Below, one piece after another: positions 38,872-47,033 of a DNA stretch of 64,000 bases. The stretch is from Methylobacterium sp. Leaf112 (GTDB lineage: Bacteria > Pseudomonadota > Alphaproteobacteria > Rhizobiales > Beijerinckiaceae). The DNA lies in assembly GCF_001423295.1 (NCBI RefSeq), contig NZ_LMNG01000001.1:248829-312828 (forward strand), given 5' to 3'. Within the stretch, counting starts at the first letter, position 1, and each line of letters starts with the position of its first letter. Under the pieces are notes generated by a model. It worked only from the letters and a program-made list of their open reading frames with translations. It did not search any database and was not told where the DNA came from. The position numbers and the translations under genes are program-made.

Positions 38872-39032
38872 CGAGACCCCTCCCCCCGCTGCGGGGGAGG
38901 GTGGCCCGCGTGAGCGGGTCGGGAGAGGGGAGCGCTGCCCTCTGCGAAAAGGTCGCGCCGCCCCTCTTGCGGGACTTCGTCCCGGTCCGCCCGCTCCGCA
39001 GGCACCCTCTCCCGCAGGCGGGAGGGGGGTTT
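38872..39032. repeat. Compound palindromic intergenic repeat
   Basis: CCCCTCCCCCCGCTGCGGGGGAGGG-type hairpin at about 38878-38902 (given as two arms around GCTG), a second GGACTTCGTCC hairpin near 38971, and CCCTCTCCCGCAGGCGGGAGGG near 39004-39024. The set resembles the long REP/BIME-like element common in alphaproteobacterial genomes, and it lies between two minus-strand genes where it may also stop transcription. Confidence 0.6.
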
Positions 39033-41009
39033 TTACGCCGCCGACGCGATGGCCGTGGAGGCGCGGCGGACCTTCTTGTCGAGGCCGTCCACGAAGGCGT
39101 GGGCGTCCTCCTTGCGCTCGAACACGTGCGGGGCGAGCCCGCGCCGGTTGAGGGCTTCTTCCATCTTGAGGCGCAGGAAGGCGCTCGTGGCGTAGCGGGT
39201 GGTGGTCGCGTAGTAGTTCGCCGCCAAGTATTGGATCATGCTCGCGTAGTCGTCGTAGAGGTTCTCGTTGATGCGGAACCCGTCGTGGTTGACCACGGAG
39301 TTGACCCGCTGGCCGGCCTTCTTGCAGGCGCCGACCAGAACCTTGCGCAGATCGTCGATGTCGCTCTTCACGCGGGCATGCCAGCCCTCGAGGTTGACGA
39401 ACAGGATGTTGCGCTCGGAATCGTAGCTGACGCGCTCCGACAGGTTGAGGTTCAGGAGATCGGCGAGGAGCTCCATCGGCTCGTCGCGGAACAGGCGCGC
39501 ATCCATGAGCGCCGGCTGCTTGATGATGGGCGTGAAGCCCATATGGGGCAGGATGTCCCGCTCGATGTCGATGCCCGGCGCCACCTCGATGAGTTCCAGG
39601 CCTTCGTCGGTGAGCTGGAACACGCAGCGCTCGGTCACGTAGATCACCGGCTGCGAACGCATCTGCGCGTAGGAGCCGCTGAAGGTGATCTGCTCCACCT
39701 GGGGCAGGAACTTCTGCGCGCGCCCCTCGGTGACGATGCGGAGCTTGCCGTCCTCGATCACCGTCTCCAGGCCGCCCACCGTGAACGTGCCGGCGAAGAC
39801 GACGCAGCGGGCGTTCTGCGAGATGTTGATGAAGCCGCCGCAGCCGTTGAGGCGGCCGCCGAACATGCTCGTGTTGACGTTGCCGTGCTGGTCGCACTCG
39901 GCCAGCCCGAGGCAGGTCATGTCGAGGCCGCCGCCGTCGTAGAAGTCGAACATCTGGTTCTGGTCGATGACGCAGTCGGCATTCGTCGCCGCGCCGAAGC
40001 TCGACCCGCTGGCCAGCACGCCGCCCACCGCCCCGGCCTCCGTGGTGAGGGTGATGTAGGGGGTCACCTTTTCCTCGTTGGCCACCGCCGAGATGCCCTC
40101 CGGCGCGCCGACGCCGAGATTGACCACGCCGTTGGGCGGCAGCTCGAAGGCGGCGCGCCGGGCGATGATCTTGCGGGCATCGAGCGCCATCTTCTTCATG
40201 CCGGTCACCGGCACGCGGATCTGGCCGGCGAGCGCCGCATCGTGCTGCACGCCGTAGTTCATCCGGTGCATCTCGGGCTCGGCCAACACCACGCAGTCGA
40301 CGAGGATGCCGGGTACCCGCACGTCCTTCGGCAGCAGGAAGCCGTCGTCGACGATGCGCTCGACCTGGGCGATGACGATGCCGCCGTTGTTGCGCGCCGC
40401 CATGGCCTGGGCGAGGCAGTCGAGGGTGAGCGCCTCCTTCTCGAAGGAGATGTTGCCGGCGGGATCGGCCGAGGTGCCGCGGATGAAGGCGACGTCGATC
40501 TTGGTGGCGGTGTAGAACAGCCACTCCTCGCCATCGACGTCCACCACCTTGACGATCTCGTCCTGCGTTAGGGTGTTGACGCGGCCGCCGCCGTGCCGCG
40601 GATCGACGTAGGTGTGGAGGCCGACCTTGGAGAACAGTCCCGGCTGGCCGGCGGCGCAGGCGCGGTAGAGCTGCGAGATCACGCCCTGGGGCAGGTTGTA
40701 GCCGGTGATCTTGTTCTCCTGGGCCGCCTTGGCGACCTTCGGCATCCGGCCGAAATTCGCCGCGATGACGCGTTTGAGCAGGCCCTCGTGGTGGAGACGC
40801 CCGGTCCCGAGGCCTTTGCTGTCGCCGGCACCAGCGGTCATGATCAGGGTGAGGTCGCGCGGGGCGCCGGTCTCGACGAAGCGCTTCTCCAGGGCGGCGT
40901 GCAGCGCCTCCGGAATGCAGCTCTGAACGAAGCCCGTTGTGGTCACGACATCGTTCTGCCGGATGAGCGCGATGGCCTCTTCCGCCGAGATGACCTTATT
41001 TTTCTTCAT
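39033..41009 (-). CDS. Acyl-CoA:acetate/3-ketoacid CoA transferase with C-terminal extension
   Basis: 658-residue family I CoA transferase with both alpha and beta halves in one chain, as in propionate CoA-transferase/YdiF. The alpha half starts KVISAEEAIALIRQNDVVTTTGF; the beta half has NLGVGAPEGI (297-306) and the catalytic glutamate E324 in LTTEAGAVGG. Typical one-chain enzymes end near residue 520; here about 135 more residues follow (ILFVNLEGWHARV onward), a domain of unknown role. It transfers CoA between short acyl-CoAs; the substrate pair is unknown. Confidence 0.88.
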   Translation of the reverse strand: MKKNKVISAEEAIALIRQNDVVTTTGFVQSCIPEALHAALEKRFVETGAPRDLTLIMTAGAGDSKGLGTGRLHHEGLLKRVIAANFGRMPKVAKAAQENKITGYNLPQGVISQLYRACAAGQPGLFSKVGLHTYVDPRHGGGRVNTLTQDEIVKVVDVDGEEWLFYTATKIDVAFIRGTSADPAGNISFEKEALTLDCLAQAMAARNNGGIVIAQVERIVDDGFLLPKDVRVPGILVDCVVLAEPEMHRMNYGVQHDAALAGQIRVPVTGMKKMALDARKIIARRAAFELPPNGVVNLGVGAPEGISAVANEEKVTPYITLTTEAGAVGGVLASGSSFGAATNADCVIDQNQMFDFYDGGGLDMTCLGLAECDQHGNVNTSMFGGRLNGCGGFINISQNARCVVFAGTFTVGGLETVIEDGKLRIVTEGRAQKFLPQVEQITFSGSYAQMRSQPVIYVTERCVFQLTDEGLELIEVAPGIDIERDILPHMGFTPIIKQPALMDARLFRDEPMELLADLLNLNLSERVSYDSERNILFVNLEGWHARVKSDIDDLRKVLVGACKKAGQRVNSVVNHDGFRINENLYDDYASMIQYLAANYYATTTRYATSAFLRLKMEEALNRRGLAPHVFERKEDAHAFVDGLDKKVRRASTAIASAA

Positions 41010-41302
41010 TGCCCCGTTCTCCTCCCCGTGCCTCCACTGTCGATGTCAGGCGGCAGGATCTATTGTGCCGGTTTCGGTGTCGTGGAAGTCTTGTTGGCTG
41101 AGCCAAGCGTAGAGGCCGCCCCTCGACTTCGCAAGAGTGTCACGGATCGTGGTGCGGTGCGTTTAAGCGCTGTTGCGCTGCACATATGCATTGTGCCCGA
41201 ACTATCCCCGGGACCTGTTTCCAGGCCCTGGAGGGGCTCGGGACGGGTATCGCGGCTGGCCATGACTGGCGAAGTCGCTGATCGTCCGAAGATTATACAT
41301 TA

Positions 41303-41752
41303 TTACGCGCCGGATTGGCCTCCGAGAAGCCGGTCCTTGTCCACGCTCAGGGCCGTGGCGATCTCGGCCAGGGCGCGATGCTCGACGGCGCTGATGCCGG
41401 CCTGATCGGCGACATCGGCGGCAATGAGGAACACCGCCTCGCGCTGGCCCGCCTCGCGCCCGACGAGCCCCGCGACGTGCTGGAGGTTCTCCGCGCGGCC
41501 CGCCCGGGTGCGCGCTCGCTCCAGGGCCTCGAACAGTTCGGCTTCGAGCTTCAGCGTGTCGTAGCCCTTCTCGAGGATCGGGTTGGCCCGCATGCCCGCG
41601 AGTGCCGTCTCGACCTCCTCTTCGTCGATCTCGCTGTCGGCCAGGATGACGTTGGCGGCGGCCGAGACCGCCGCCTCCATCAGCACCCGGTCGCCGACAT
41701 AGGCGGCGACGTTCTGCGTGAAGCGTCCGACGAGGTCCTGGATCAGTCCCAT
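41303..41752 (-). CDS. TerB-family tellurite resistance protein
   Basis: 149-residue protein with the TerB-like helical fold. LMEAAVSAAANVILADSEIDEEEVETAL carries the acidic metal-site-type region (D and E residues), and the second acidic helix is ISAVEHRALAEIATALSV. Although linked to tellurite resistance by name, TerB-like proteins act more broadly in membrane stress. No other ter genes are nearby, so a stand-alone role is likely. Confidence 0.8.
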   Translation of the reverse strand: MGLIQDLVGRFTQNVAAYVGDRVLMEAAVSAAANVILADSEIDEEEVETALAGMRANPILEKGYDTLKLEAELFEALERARTRAGRAENLQHVAGLVGREAGQREAVFLIAADVADQAGISAVEHRALAEIATALSVDKDRLLGGQSGA

Positions 41753-42089
41753 GATGCTCCCTGTTTCGGTTTGGCGTTTCGACTTCGTTTCGGCTTGGCG
41801 TCACGCCTTGGCGGTACCGGGTGCGGCGCGACCGCAACAGACGGCCGGACGGTGACGGGGCGCCACCCCACTTAACAAAAAATTAACCATTTTCTTAACA
41901 AAACGATACCACCAAACGGCGCCGCGTCGCGGCGGATGTGTCGAGGATAGTCCAGGTTTCGTCCGGGTTATCCAAGTGTCCGTCGACGCCGTGCGAAGTG
42001 CGATTCAAGATCAAACCGAAATCGAAGCAGATCGGGTGCACGGCTGTGCTTGGCCGGGCGAACCCGCATGCGTGGAGCGAGACGGCGTC
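41753..42089. other. Intergenic region upstream of ftcR
   Basis: About 340 bases with divergent promoters. A short imperfect direct repeat GTTTCGG(T/C)TTGGCGT lies near 41764-41800. The AT-rich block at 41870-41910 holds three TTAAC elements, including a perfect CtrA-type box. Confidence 0.6.
41872..41887. promoter_or_regulatory. CtrA-type binding site upstream of ftcR
   Basis: TTAA (41872-41875), seven bases, TTAAC (41883-41887) exactly matches the full CtrA consensus TTAA-N7-TTAAC. A further TTAAC follows at 41895, eight bases on. CtrA drives early flagellar genes in alphaproteobacteria; function here is inferred from sequence and position. Confidence 0.7.
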
Positions 42090-42770
42090 ATGTACATCGT
42101 GGTCGATGAGCGTAGCTGCGTGGCGAGCGAGACCGTTGCGGGCTTCGGCGCCCAGGGCGTCACCGCCCACAGCCTCGCGGCGGACGCGTTCCAGGCCTGG
42201 CTCGACACCGCCCCGGCCGGAGACCTCGCCGCCGTGCAGGGTTTCGTGCTCGGAGAATCCGCGAACCGGACCCGCAGCACCGCGGCGATCCGCAGCCTGT
42301 CGCACGCCCCGATCATCGCCCTCAACGAGACCCGCTCCCTGGAGCAGACCCTCGACCTGTTCACCGCCGGCATCGACGACGTGGTGCGCCGCCCGGTCCA
42401 TGTCCGCGAGATCCTCGCCCGTGCCGAAGCCATCCGCCGGCGGATGGGCCGGGGCGAGGGGCAGGGCGCGGCCCAGGACAAGGCCGGCCGCCTCAAGATC
42501 CACACCGACGGCCGTGATCCCGAGATCGACGGCACCAGCCTGACGCTGCCCCGGCGCGAGCGCCACATCCTCGAATATTTCGCGCGCAACCGCGGCCGCC
42601 AGCTCACCCGCGCCCAGATCTTCAACGCCGTCTACGCCGACCACGGCAGCGACGTGGAGGAGAGCGTCGTCGAGGGCCACATCAGCAAGCTGCGTAAGAA
42701 GCTGCGCATGCGCCTGGGCTATGATCCCATCGAGGCCAAGCGCCTGGCGGGGTACACCTTCGTCGGCTGA
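42090..42770 (+). CDS. ftcR: Flagellar transcriptional regulator FtcR (atypical response regulator)
   Basis: 226-residue regulator similar in length and layout to Brucella FtcR and Sinorhizobium Rem, which switch on flagellar genes. The C-terminal OmpR-type winged helix (about 130-226) reads RRERHILEYFARNRGRQLTR and ends YDPIEAKRLAGYTFVG. The N-terminal receiver fold is degenerate: the acceptor aspartate position falls in DLAAVQGFVLG without Asp, and the conserved lysine is replaced in VVRRPVH. The start at 42090 is preferred; the longer frame from 41976 includes the CtrA region's downstream sequence. A strong hairpin follows. Confidence 0.85.
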   Translation: MYIVVDERSCVASETVAGFGAQGVTAHSLAADAFQAWLDTAPAGDLAAVQGFVLGESANRTRSTAAIRSLSHAPIIALNETRSLEQTLDLFTAGIDDVVRRPVHVREILARAEAIRRRMGRGEGQGAAQDKAGRLKIHTDGRDPEIDGTSLTLPRRERHILEYFARNRGRQLTRAQIFNAVYADHGSDVEESVVEGHISKLRKKLRMRLGYDPIEAKRLAGYTFVG

Positions 42771-42792
42771 CGGCGCTTTCTGTATCCGCTCA

Positions 42793-42838
42793 AACGAAAG
42801 AACCCGCGCTCTCGAAGGAGAACGCGGGTTCTTTCGTT
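42793..42838. terminator. Bidirectional terminator between ftcR and flagellin
   Basis: AACGAAAGAACCCGCG (42793-42808) and its exact complement (42823-42838) form a 16-bp stem with a 14-base loop, placed between two converging genes and flanked by A- and T-rich stem ends. Confidence 0.9.
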
Positions 42839-42884
42839 CGAGCGCGACCGTCCCCGGAGCGGAGCCCGGGGACGATGCTCGATC

Positions 42885-44306
42885 TTACCGGAACAGCGAG
42901 AGCACGCCCTGGCTGGAGGAGTTCGCGATGCTGAGCGACTGAACGGCCAGCTGCTGCTGGGTCTGAAGGGCCCGGAGCTTGGTGGACTCCTCTTCGATGT
43001 CGGCGTCGACCAGGATGCCGATGGTGCGGTCGTTGGCCTTCATGAGCGTATCGACGAAGCTCTTCTGACCGTCGATCTGGGTCTTGCTGGCACCGAGCTT
43101 CGTGCCCGAGTCGGTCACGGACGCGATGGCTTTGTCGACCTGTGTGATGATCGCACTGAGGCTGGTGTCACCCGCCGTGCCGACGAGGCCCGAAATGTTG
43201 ATGGAGGCGATGGAGAACCCGGTACCCACGTTCACGGTATCGAGGATGCCCTGTCCGCTGGTCGTGGACGCGGCCGTGCCTTCGCCCTTTCGGGCGTCCG
43301 TCGCAGCAACGCCGGTGCCGAAACCGATCCCGAGTTTCACGCCCGCCGTGATTCCGCCATCGTTCACGGCAGCCAGGTTGAGGATGGTGAGCTTGGCGTT
43401 GGTGCCCGTGCCGGTCGCAGTGGTCTGGAAGGTCAGCCGGCCACCGGAATCGAGGGAGGCCTTGACCTTGCCGGCGAGCGGCGTCACCGCCGTGTCGGCC
43501 GCGATCTGGTTGTTGATGGCTGAAATCAACTCTTCCGTCGTCACCTTCGCGAGGTTGGATACGGCCGAGGCAAGGGTGGATTGATCGAGGCGGATGGTCG
43601 CCGTGTTGCCGTCGTCGAGGGTCAGGCTGAAGATTTCCTGGTTCTGTCCGCTGAAGTTGGCAGTCCCACGCGTTGCAACGGGATCCGCCGGACGAAATGC
43701 GGCGGTGCCGGTGAGGGACGTCGATCCAACGACGCTACCGGCGGTGCCCGTCGATACGACCGTTGAACTCGTCACATCGTAGAGCTTGATTGCCTCGACA
43801 TCGATGTTGACCTTCGAGAAGTTGATCGTTCCGGTCGTGTCACGCGAGAAACCCGCGATCACGGAACGCTCGTCCTGATAGGATGCGGCGCTGGAATCCA
43901 CCGAGAGCCAGTTCTGGCCGCTCGACACCGATGAGTCGGCCGTACCCTTCATCTGATTCTGAATGGCGGCGACTTCGGTCTGGACCTTGGTCCGATCCAC
44001 GCCGGGCTGGAGGGCGGTCTGCAACTTGGCGCGCAGGTTCTGCAGGTTGGAAAGGACACTGTTCAGGCCGTTATAGGCGGTGTCCACCGCCGACGAACCG
44101 AGACCGAGGGAGTCCTTCACGGCGCTGAGGGAGGCGTTGTCGGTGCGCACCGTGGTGGCGATGGACCAATAGGCTGCGTTGTCGGAAGCGTTCGACACGC
44201 GCTGGCCGGTGGAGACCCGGTTGCTCGTCATGTCGATCTGCGAATTGATGCTCTTCAGGGTCGTCAACGCCGTCATCGCGGCGTTGTTGGTCAGCAGGCT
44301 GGTCAT
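42885..44306 (-). CDS. fliC: Flagellin
   Basis: 473-residue filament protein. The conserved N-terminal D0/D1 (MTSLLTNNAAMTALTTLKSI, then STGQRVSNASDNAAYWSIAT) and C-terminal D1/D0 (DIEEESTKLRALQTQQQLAV, ending SLFR) regions match alphaproteobacterial flagellins. The variable centre, about residues 215-335, contains a flagellin-IN-like block (ATIRLDQSTLASAVSNL, TEELISAINNQIAAD, PLAGKVKA) that is clearly related to the insertion in the DUF1217 protein at 45816. The minus-strand start is ATG 44306. No sigma-54 or sigma-28 motif stands out upstream. Confidence 0.95.
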   Translation of the reverse strand: MTSLLTNNAAMTALTTLKSINSQIDMTSNRVSTGQRVSNASDNAAYWSIATTVRTDNASLSAVKDSLGLGSSAVDTAYNGLNSVLSNLQNLRAKLQTALQPGVDRTKVQTEVAAIQNQMKGTADSSVSSGQNWLSVDSSAASYQDERSVIAGFSRDTTGTINFSKVNIDVEAIKLYDVTSSTVVSTGTAGSVVGSTSLTGTAAFRPADPVATRGTANFSGQNQEIFSLTLDDGNTATIRLDQSTLASAVSNLAKVTTEELISAINNQIAADTAVTPLAGKVKASLDSGGRLTFQTTATGTGTNAKLTILNLAAVNDGGITAGVKLGIGFGTGVAATDARKGEGTAASTTSGQGILDTVNVGTGFSIASINISGLVGTAGDTSLSAIITQVDKAIASVTDSGTKLGASKTQIDGQKSFVDTLMKANDRTIGILVDADIEEESTKLRALQTQQQLAVQSLSIANSSSQGVLSLFR

Positions 44307-44719
44307 GGCGGGTGTGATCCGGGACTGAAATTCTACGGGAGTTTCTGTAATTCGGCAGTCGGCCGACCTGTCGTGAAAAGCGCCCGAAGATAAAGGTCTT
44401 CGTTCTCAAGTCACGATTCATTACATTCCGGGTTTTCGCCGGACCAGTGGGGCGACGTCATGTCTATGAACCAGATCGGTTCATCCACTGCACTCGCATC
44501 GAACTCGTGCCGGTTCCGTGGGGAGAACCGTTTGTCGATGGATGCATTCTGCGGGGAGCGCGTTAGCAAGCGCTTAAGCGCACCGGCCCGGCCCTGTGCC
44601 CGAATGCACCGTCTCACACCAAATCCGGTCGATCGCTTCGCGAAGCGGATTTGGGCTTCGCTCAGGCGCCGTGCGGGCTGCCTGAGACTGTCCCCGAATG
44701 GATCATCCGGAAAACAGTC
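44307..44719. other. Intergenic region between flagellin and PilZ gene
   Basis: About 410 bases containing the flagellin promoter region and two palindromes (44619-44654 and 44681-44724), with no convincing gene. Confidence 0.5.
44619..44654. repeat. Palindromic intergenic element
   Basis: CCAAATCC (44619-44626) and GGATTTGG (44647-44654) enclose a perfect 14-base palindrome CGCTTCGCGAAGCG at 44634-44647. I recall similar elements dispersed in Methylobacterium genomes. Confidence 0.55.
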
Positions 44720-44724
44720 TCAGG
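44681..44724 (-). terminator. Long hairpin at the 3' end of the PilZ gene
   Basis: CCTGAGACTGT (44681-44691) and ACAGTCTCAGG (44714-44724) are perfect 11-base arms, with an inner CCG...CGG pair. The right arm overlaps the PilZ stop codon. There is no long T-run on the minus strand, so termination is plausible but not certain. Confidence 0.5.
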
Positions 44725-45025
44725 GGGCGGGATCGCCTGCCGGTGCGAACCGCACGCCCGCGACCTCGCCCCGCTGCCAGCGCAGGCGAACCGACACTGT
44801 CCTGAGGTCGTGGGCGGCGATGACGAGATCGAAGCTGGCCGGCAGAGGGATGGGTCGCGACAGCACGATCTTGGCGCCCGCCGGTGAAAGATCGCGCACC
44901 ACGCAGGGCAGGAGCGTGTCCGGCCCGAGGACGATCCGGCCCTGCTGCATCACCCGGTGGCGTCGGGGCGAGCGCGGCCGTACGGTCCCGGCCCGACCCT
45001 CCGCCTCGCGCTGTCCGTCCGTCAT
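44720..45025 (-). CDS. PilZ domain protein
   Basis: 101-residue single PilZ domain, a cyclic di-GMP effector type often found beside flagellar genes. The first ligand motif is the arginine-rich SPRRHRVMQQG and the second is DLSPAGAKIV (D-x-S-x-x-G), both appropriate for c-di-GMP binding. The start at 45025 (MTDGQREAEG) is preferred to the longer frame. Its place next to flagellin suggests control of motility, inferred from context. Confidence 0.82.
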   Translation of the reverse strand: MTDGQREAEGRAGTVRPRSPRRHRVMQQGRIVLGPDTLLPCVVRDLSPAGAKIVLSRPIPLPASFDLVIAAHDLRTVSVRLRWQRGEVAGVRFAPAGDPAP

Positions 45026-45111
45026 TCGCCCTGACCCCCACACCGCTCGCTGCGGCTATCACCCATCATCGTTAACGACTCGGCCGCATGCGCCCGGGGA
45101 GCCCGGCCGGA

Positions 45112-45127
45112 TTAACCTTTCGTAAAC
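45112..45127. promoter_or_regulatory. Putative CtrA-like site upstream of flagellar operon
   Basis: TTAA (45112-45115), seven bases, TAAAC (45123-45127) matches TTAA-N7-TTAAC at eight of nine positions, 50-65 bases before the first gene of the plus-strand flagellar run. Another TTAAC lies at 45072. Confidence 0.45.
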
Positions 45128-45176
45128 CATATCCACGCAACGTTCGGGGCTCAGGAACTCCTTCGCTCCAGGCGCC

Positions 45177-45719
45177 ATGCCCGTTCGCCTCACACCCGTG
45201 CCCGCCCATCGCCGTCCGCTCGCTGGGGCCCAGGCCCTGCGGCGCGCCCGCGACGCGGCGTTCGAGCGGGCGGCCATCGGGGTCTGCCTCGTGCTCGCCG
45301 CGGCGTCGAGCGGGTTCGCCGTCTACACCATCACCAGCGGCACCCACGACTACGCCGTGCAACGCTTCCTCCCGGCCTCCATCGGCACCTTCGCCTGGAA
45401 GAAGCCCGTCGCCCCCGTGCGGACCGCCGTCCTCGATCTCGACCCGACCACCACCGGCGCGCTGCCCGACCGGGCCGCCGGCCCCGAACTCGGCCGTTCC
45501 GACCCCGCGGACCGGGCCGGGCCCGGCGTCGCGGCGCGCGGCTACGTCCTGCGCCGGGTCTCCGGCGACGGGGCCTGGGTCGAAGGTCCGAACGGCCTGA
45601 GACAGATCGTGCCCGGCGCGGTCCTGCCCGGCGCCGGCCGGGTCATCTCGATCCAGCCGACGGGGGCCGGCTGGGTCGTCGTCACCTCCGAGACCATCAT
45701 CGGGCCGACACGGCTCTGA
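45177..45719 (+). CDS. Membrane protein of unknown function at head of flagellar run
   Basis: 180-residue protein with one hydrophobic segment (about 33-52, AAIGVCLVLAAASSGFAVYT) after a basic N-terminus, then a Pro/Ala-rich stretch and a compact C-terminal domain with repeated strand-like elements (GYVLRRVSGDGAWVEGPN, GRVISIQPTGAGWVVVTS). A topology with the C-terminal domain in the periplasm is likely. I do not recognise the family. Its position, with a CtrA-like box upstream, suggests a flagellar accessory role. Confidence 0.65.
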   Translation: MPVRLTPVPAHRRPLAGAQALRRARDAAFERAAIGVCLVLAAASSGFAVYTITSGTHDYAVQRFLPASIGTFAWKKPVAPVRTAVLDLDPTTTGALPDRAAGPELGRSDPADRAGPGVAARGYVLRRVSGDGAWVEGPNGLRQIVPGAVLPGAGRVISIQPTGAGWVVVTSETIIGPTRL

Positions 45720-45815
45720 CCCTCGCCCCTCATCCAGGCCGGATCAACCGATGATCGCCCGCGCCGCCCCTATCCTCGTGCGCGCGCCCCGGGCCGCCGA
45801 CCGGGAGACCTTCGC

Positions 45816-47030
45816 GTGCTGAGCACCTTCACCAACTACACCCTGATCACCAAGGACCTGACGGCCTCCCTGGCCCGCAAGGCCGCAGCGCCCGAGGTCG
45901 CGCGCGAGACGGCGTATTTCCAGGCCAACATCGGCAGCGTGACCTCCATCGACGCCTTTCTCGGCGACCGCCGCCTCTACTCCTACGCCATGAAGGCGTT
46001 CGGCCTCGAGGACATGACCTACGCCAAGGCGTTCATGCGCAAGGTCCTCACCGAGGGAACGGACACGCGGGCGAGCTTCGCCAACCGCCTCGCCGACGAC
46101 CGCTACGTCGCCTTCGCGCGCGCCTTCGACTTCGCACAAGGGGCCTCCGCCACCGGCCGCGCGGGTACGATCACCGAAGCGGGCCCAACCGCCGCCGGCA
46201 CCGCACAGCTGAACGGTGCCCTCGACCTGTCCGGAACCTTCGACTTTTCCGGCACCAACGCGGTCTCGTTCCAGCTCTCCACCCGTGTCGATGCCGCGAC
46301 GACGAAGTCGGCCACCATCGTCCTGTCGAACAAGACCCTGGCGTCCGTCGTCCAGAACCTGTCCCAGGTCACGGCCGAGGAGATCGCCGCCGCCATCAAC
46401 GGGCAGATCGCCGCCTCGGGGGACGGCAACCTCGCGGGCAAGGTTCAGGCGGGCATCGGTGTCCGCAGGAACCTGTTCTTCGAGACCACGGCCTACGCCA
46501 ACCTGGGCGCGGATGGCGTCGCGGGCGGCACCGGCCTCGCGGCCGACACCCTCTACGAGGCCGGCGGCACCAACCGGACGCTCGCGATCCGCAACGTCGC
46601 CCCGTCGGGGGCCGGGCAGACCCCTCTGGACATCGGCTTCGGCACCGATCTGCCCATGGACGCGAAAGCCAAGAGTGTCACCGAGGCCTACCTGCGCCAG
46701 ACCCTTGAGAGCGATGCCGGCGCCGAGGACACCGGCGTGCGCCTCGCCCTCTACTTCGCCCGCATGGCGGGGGGCGCCACCAGCGGCTACGCGATCCTCG
46801 GCGACTCGGCCCTGTCTCAGGTGGTCAAGACCGTGCTCGGCCTGCCCGCCGGCGGAACCTCGTCCGAGGCCCTCGCCCGGCAGGCCGAACTCATCGAGAG
46901 CAAGGTCGATCTCGCGAGCTTCCGGGACCCACAGAAGCTCGATCAGTTCATCAAGCGCTTCACCGCGATCTGGGATGCGCAGAACAACACCGCTTCCGAT
47001 CCGATCCTCGCGCTGTTCGGGAACGCCTGA
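45816..47030 (+). CDS. DUF1217 flagellar protein with inserted flagellin-like domain
   Basis: 404-residue protein from a GTG. Residues 1-110 (FTNYTLITKDLTASLARKAA..., SIDAFLGDRRLYSYAMKAFG, YAKAFMRKVLTEG) and 285-404 (AYLRQTLESDAGAEDTGVRL..., KLDQFIKRFTAIWD) together make a normal DUF1217 protein, a flagellar-cluster family of unresolved role. About 170 residues are inserted between them; the part at about 142-277 closely parallels the centre of flagellin (ATIVLSNKTLASVVQNL, TAEEIAAAINGQIAAS, NLAGKVQA, DIGFGT). It stands immediately upstream of flgF. Confidence 0.85.
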   Translation: MLSTFTNYTLITKDLTASLARKAAAPEVARETAYFQANIGSVTSIDAFLGDRRLYSYAMKAFGLEDMTYAKAFMRKVLTEGTDTRASFANRLADDRYVAFARAFDFAQGASATGRAGTITEAGPTAAGTAQLNGALDLSGTFDFSGTNAVSFQLSTRVDAATTKSATIVLSNKTLASVVQNLSQVTAEEIAAAINGQIAASGDGNLAGKVQAGIGVRRNLFFETTAYANLGADGVAGGTGLAADTLYEAGGTNRTLAIRNVAPSGAGQTPLDIGFGTDLPMDAKAKSVTEAYLRQTLESDAGAEDTGVRLALYFARMAGGATSGYAILGDSALSQVVKTVLGLPAGGTSSEALARQAELIESKVDLASFRDPQKLDQFIKRFTAIWDAQNNTASDPILALFGNA

Positions 47031-47033
47031 GCC

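Noticed and set aside
41303..41752. Tellurite-resistance operon
   Set aside because: Only a TerB-like gene is present, with no terC, terD or terZ nearby, so a resistance operon is not supported.
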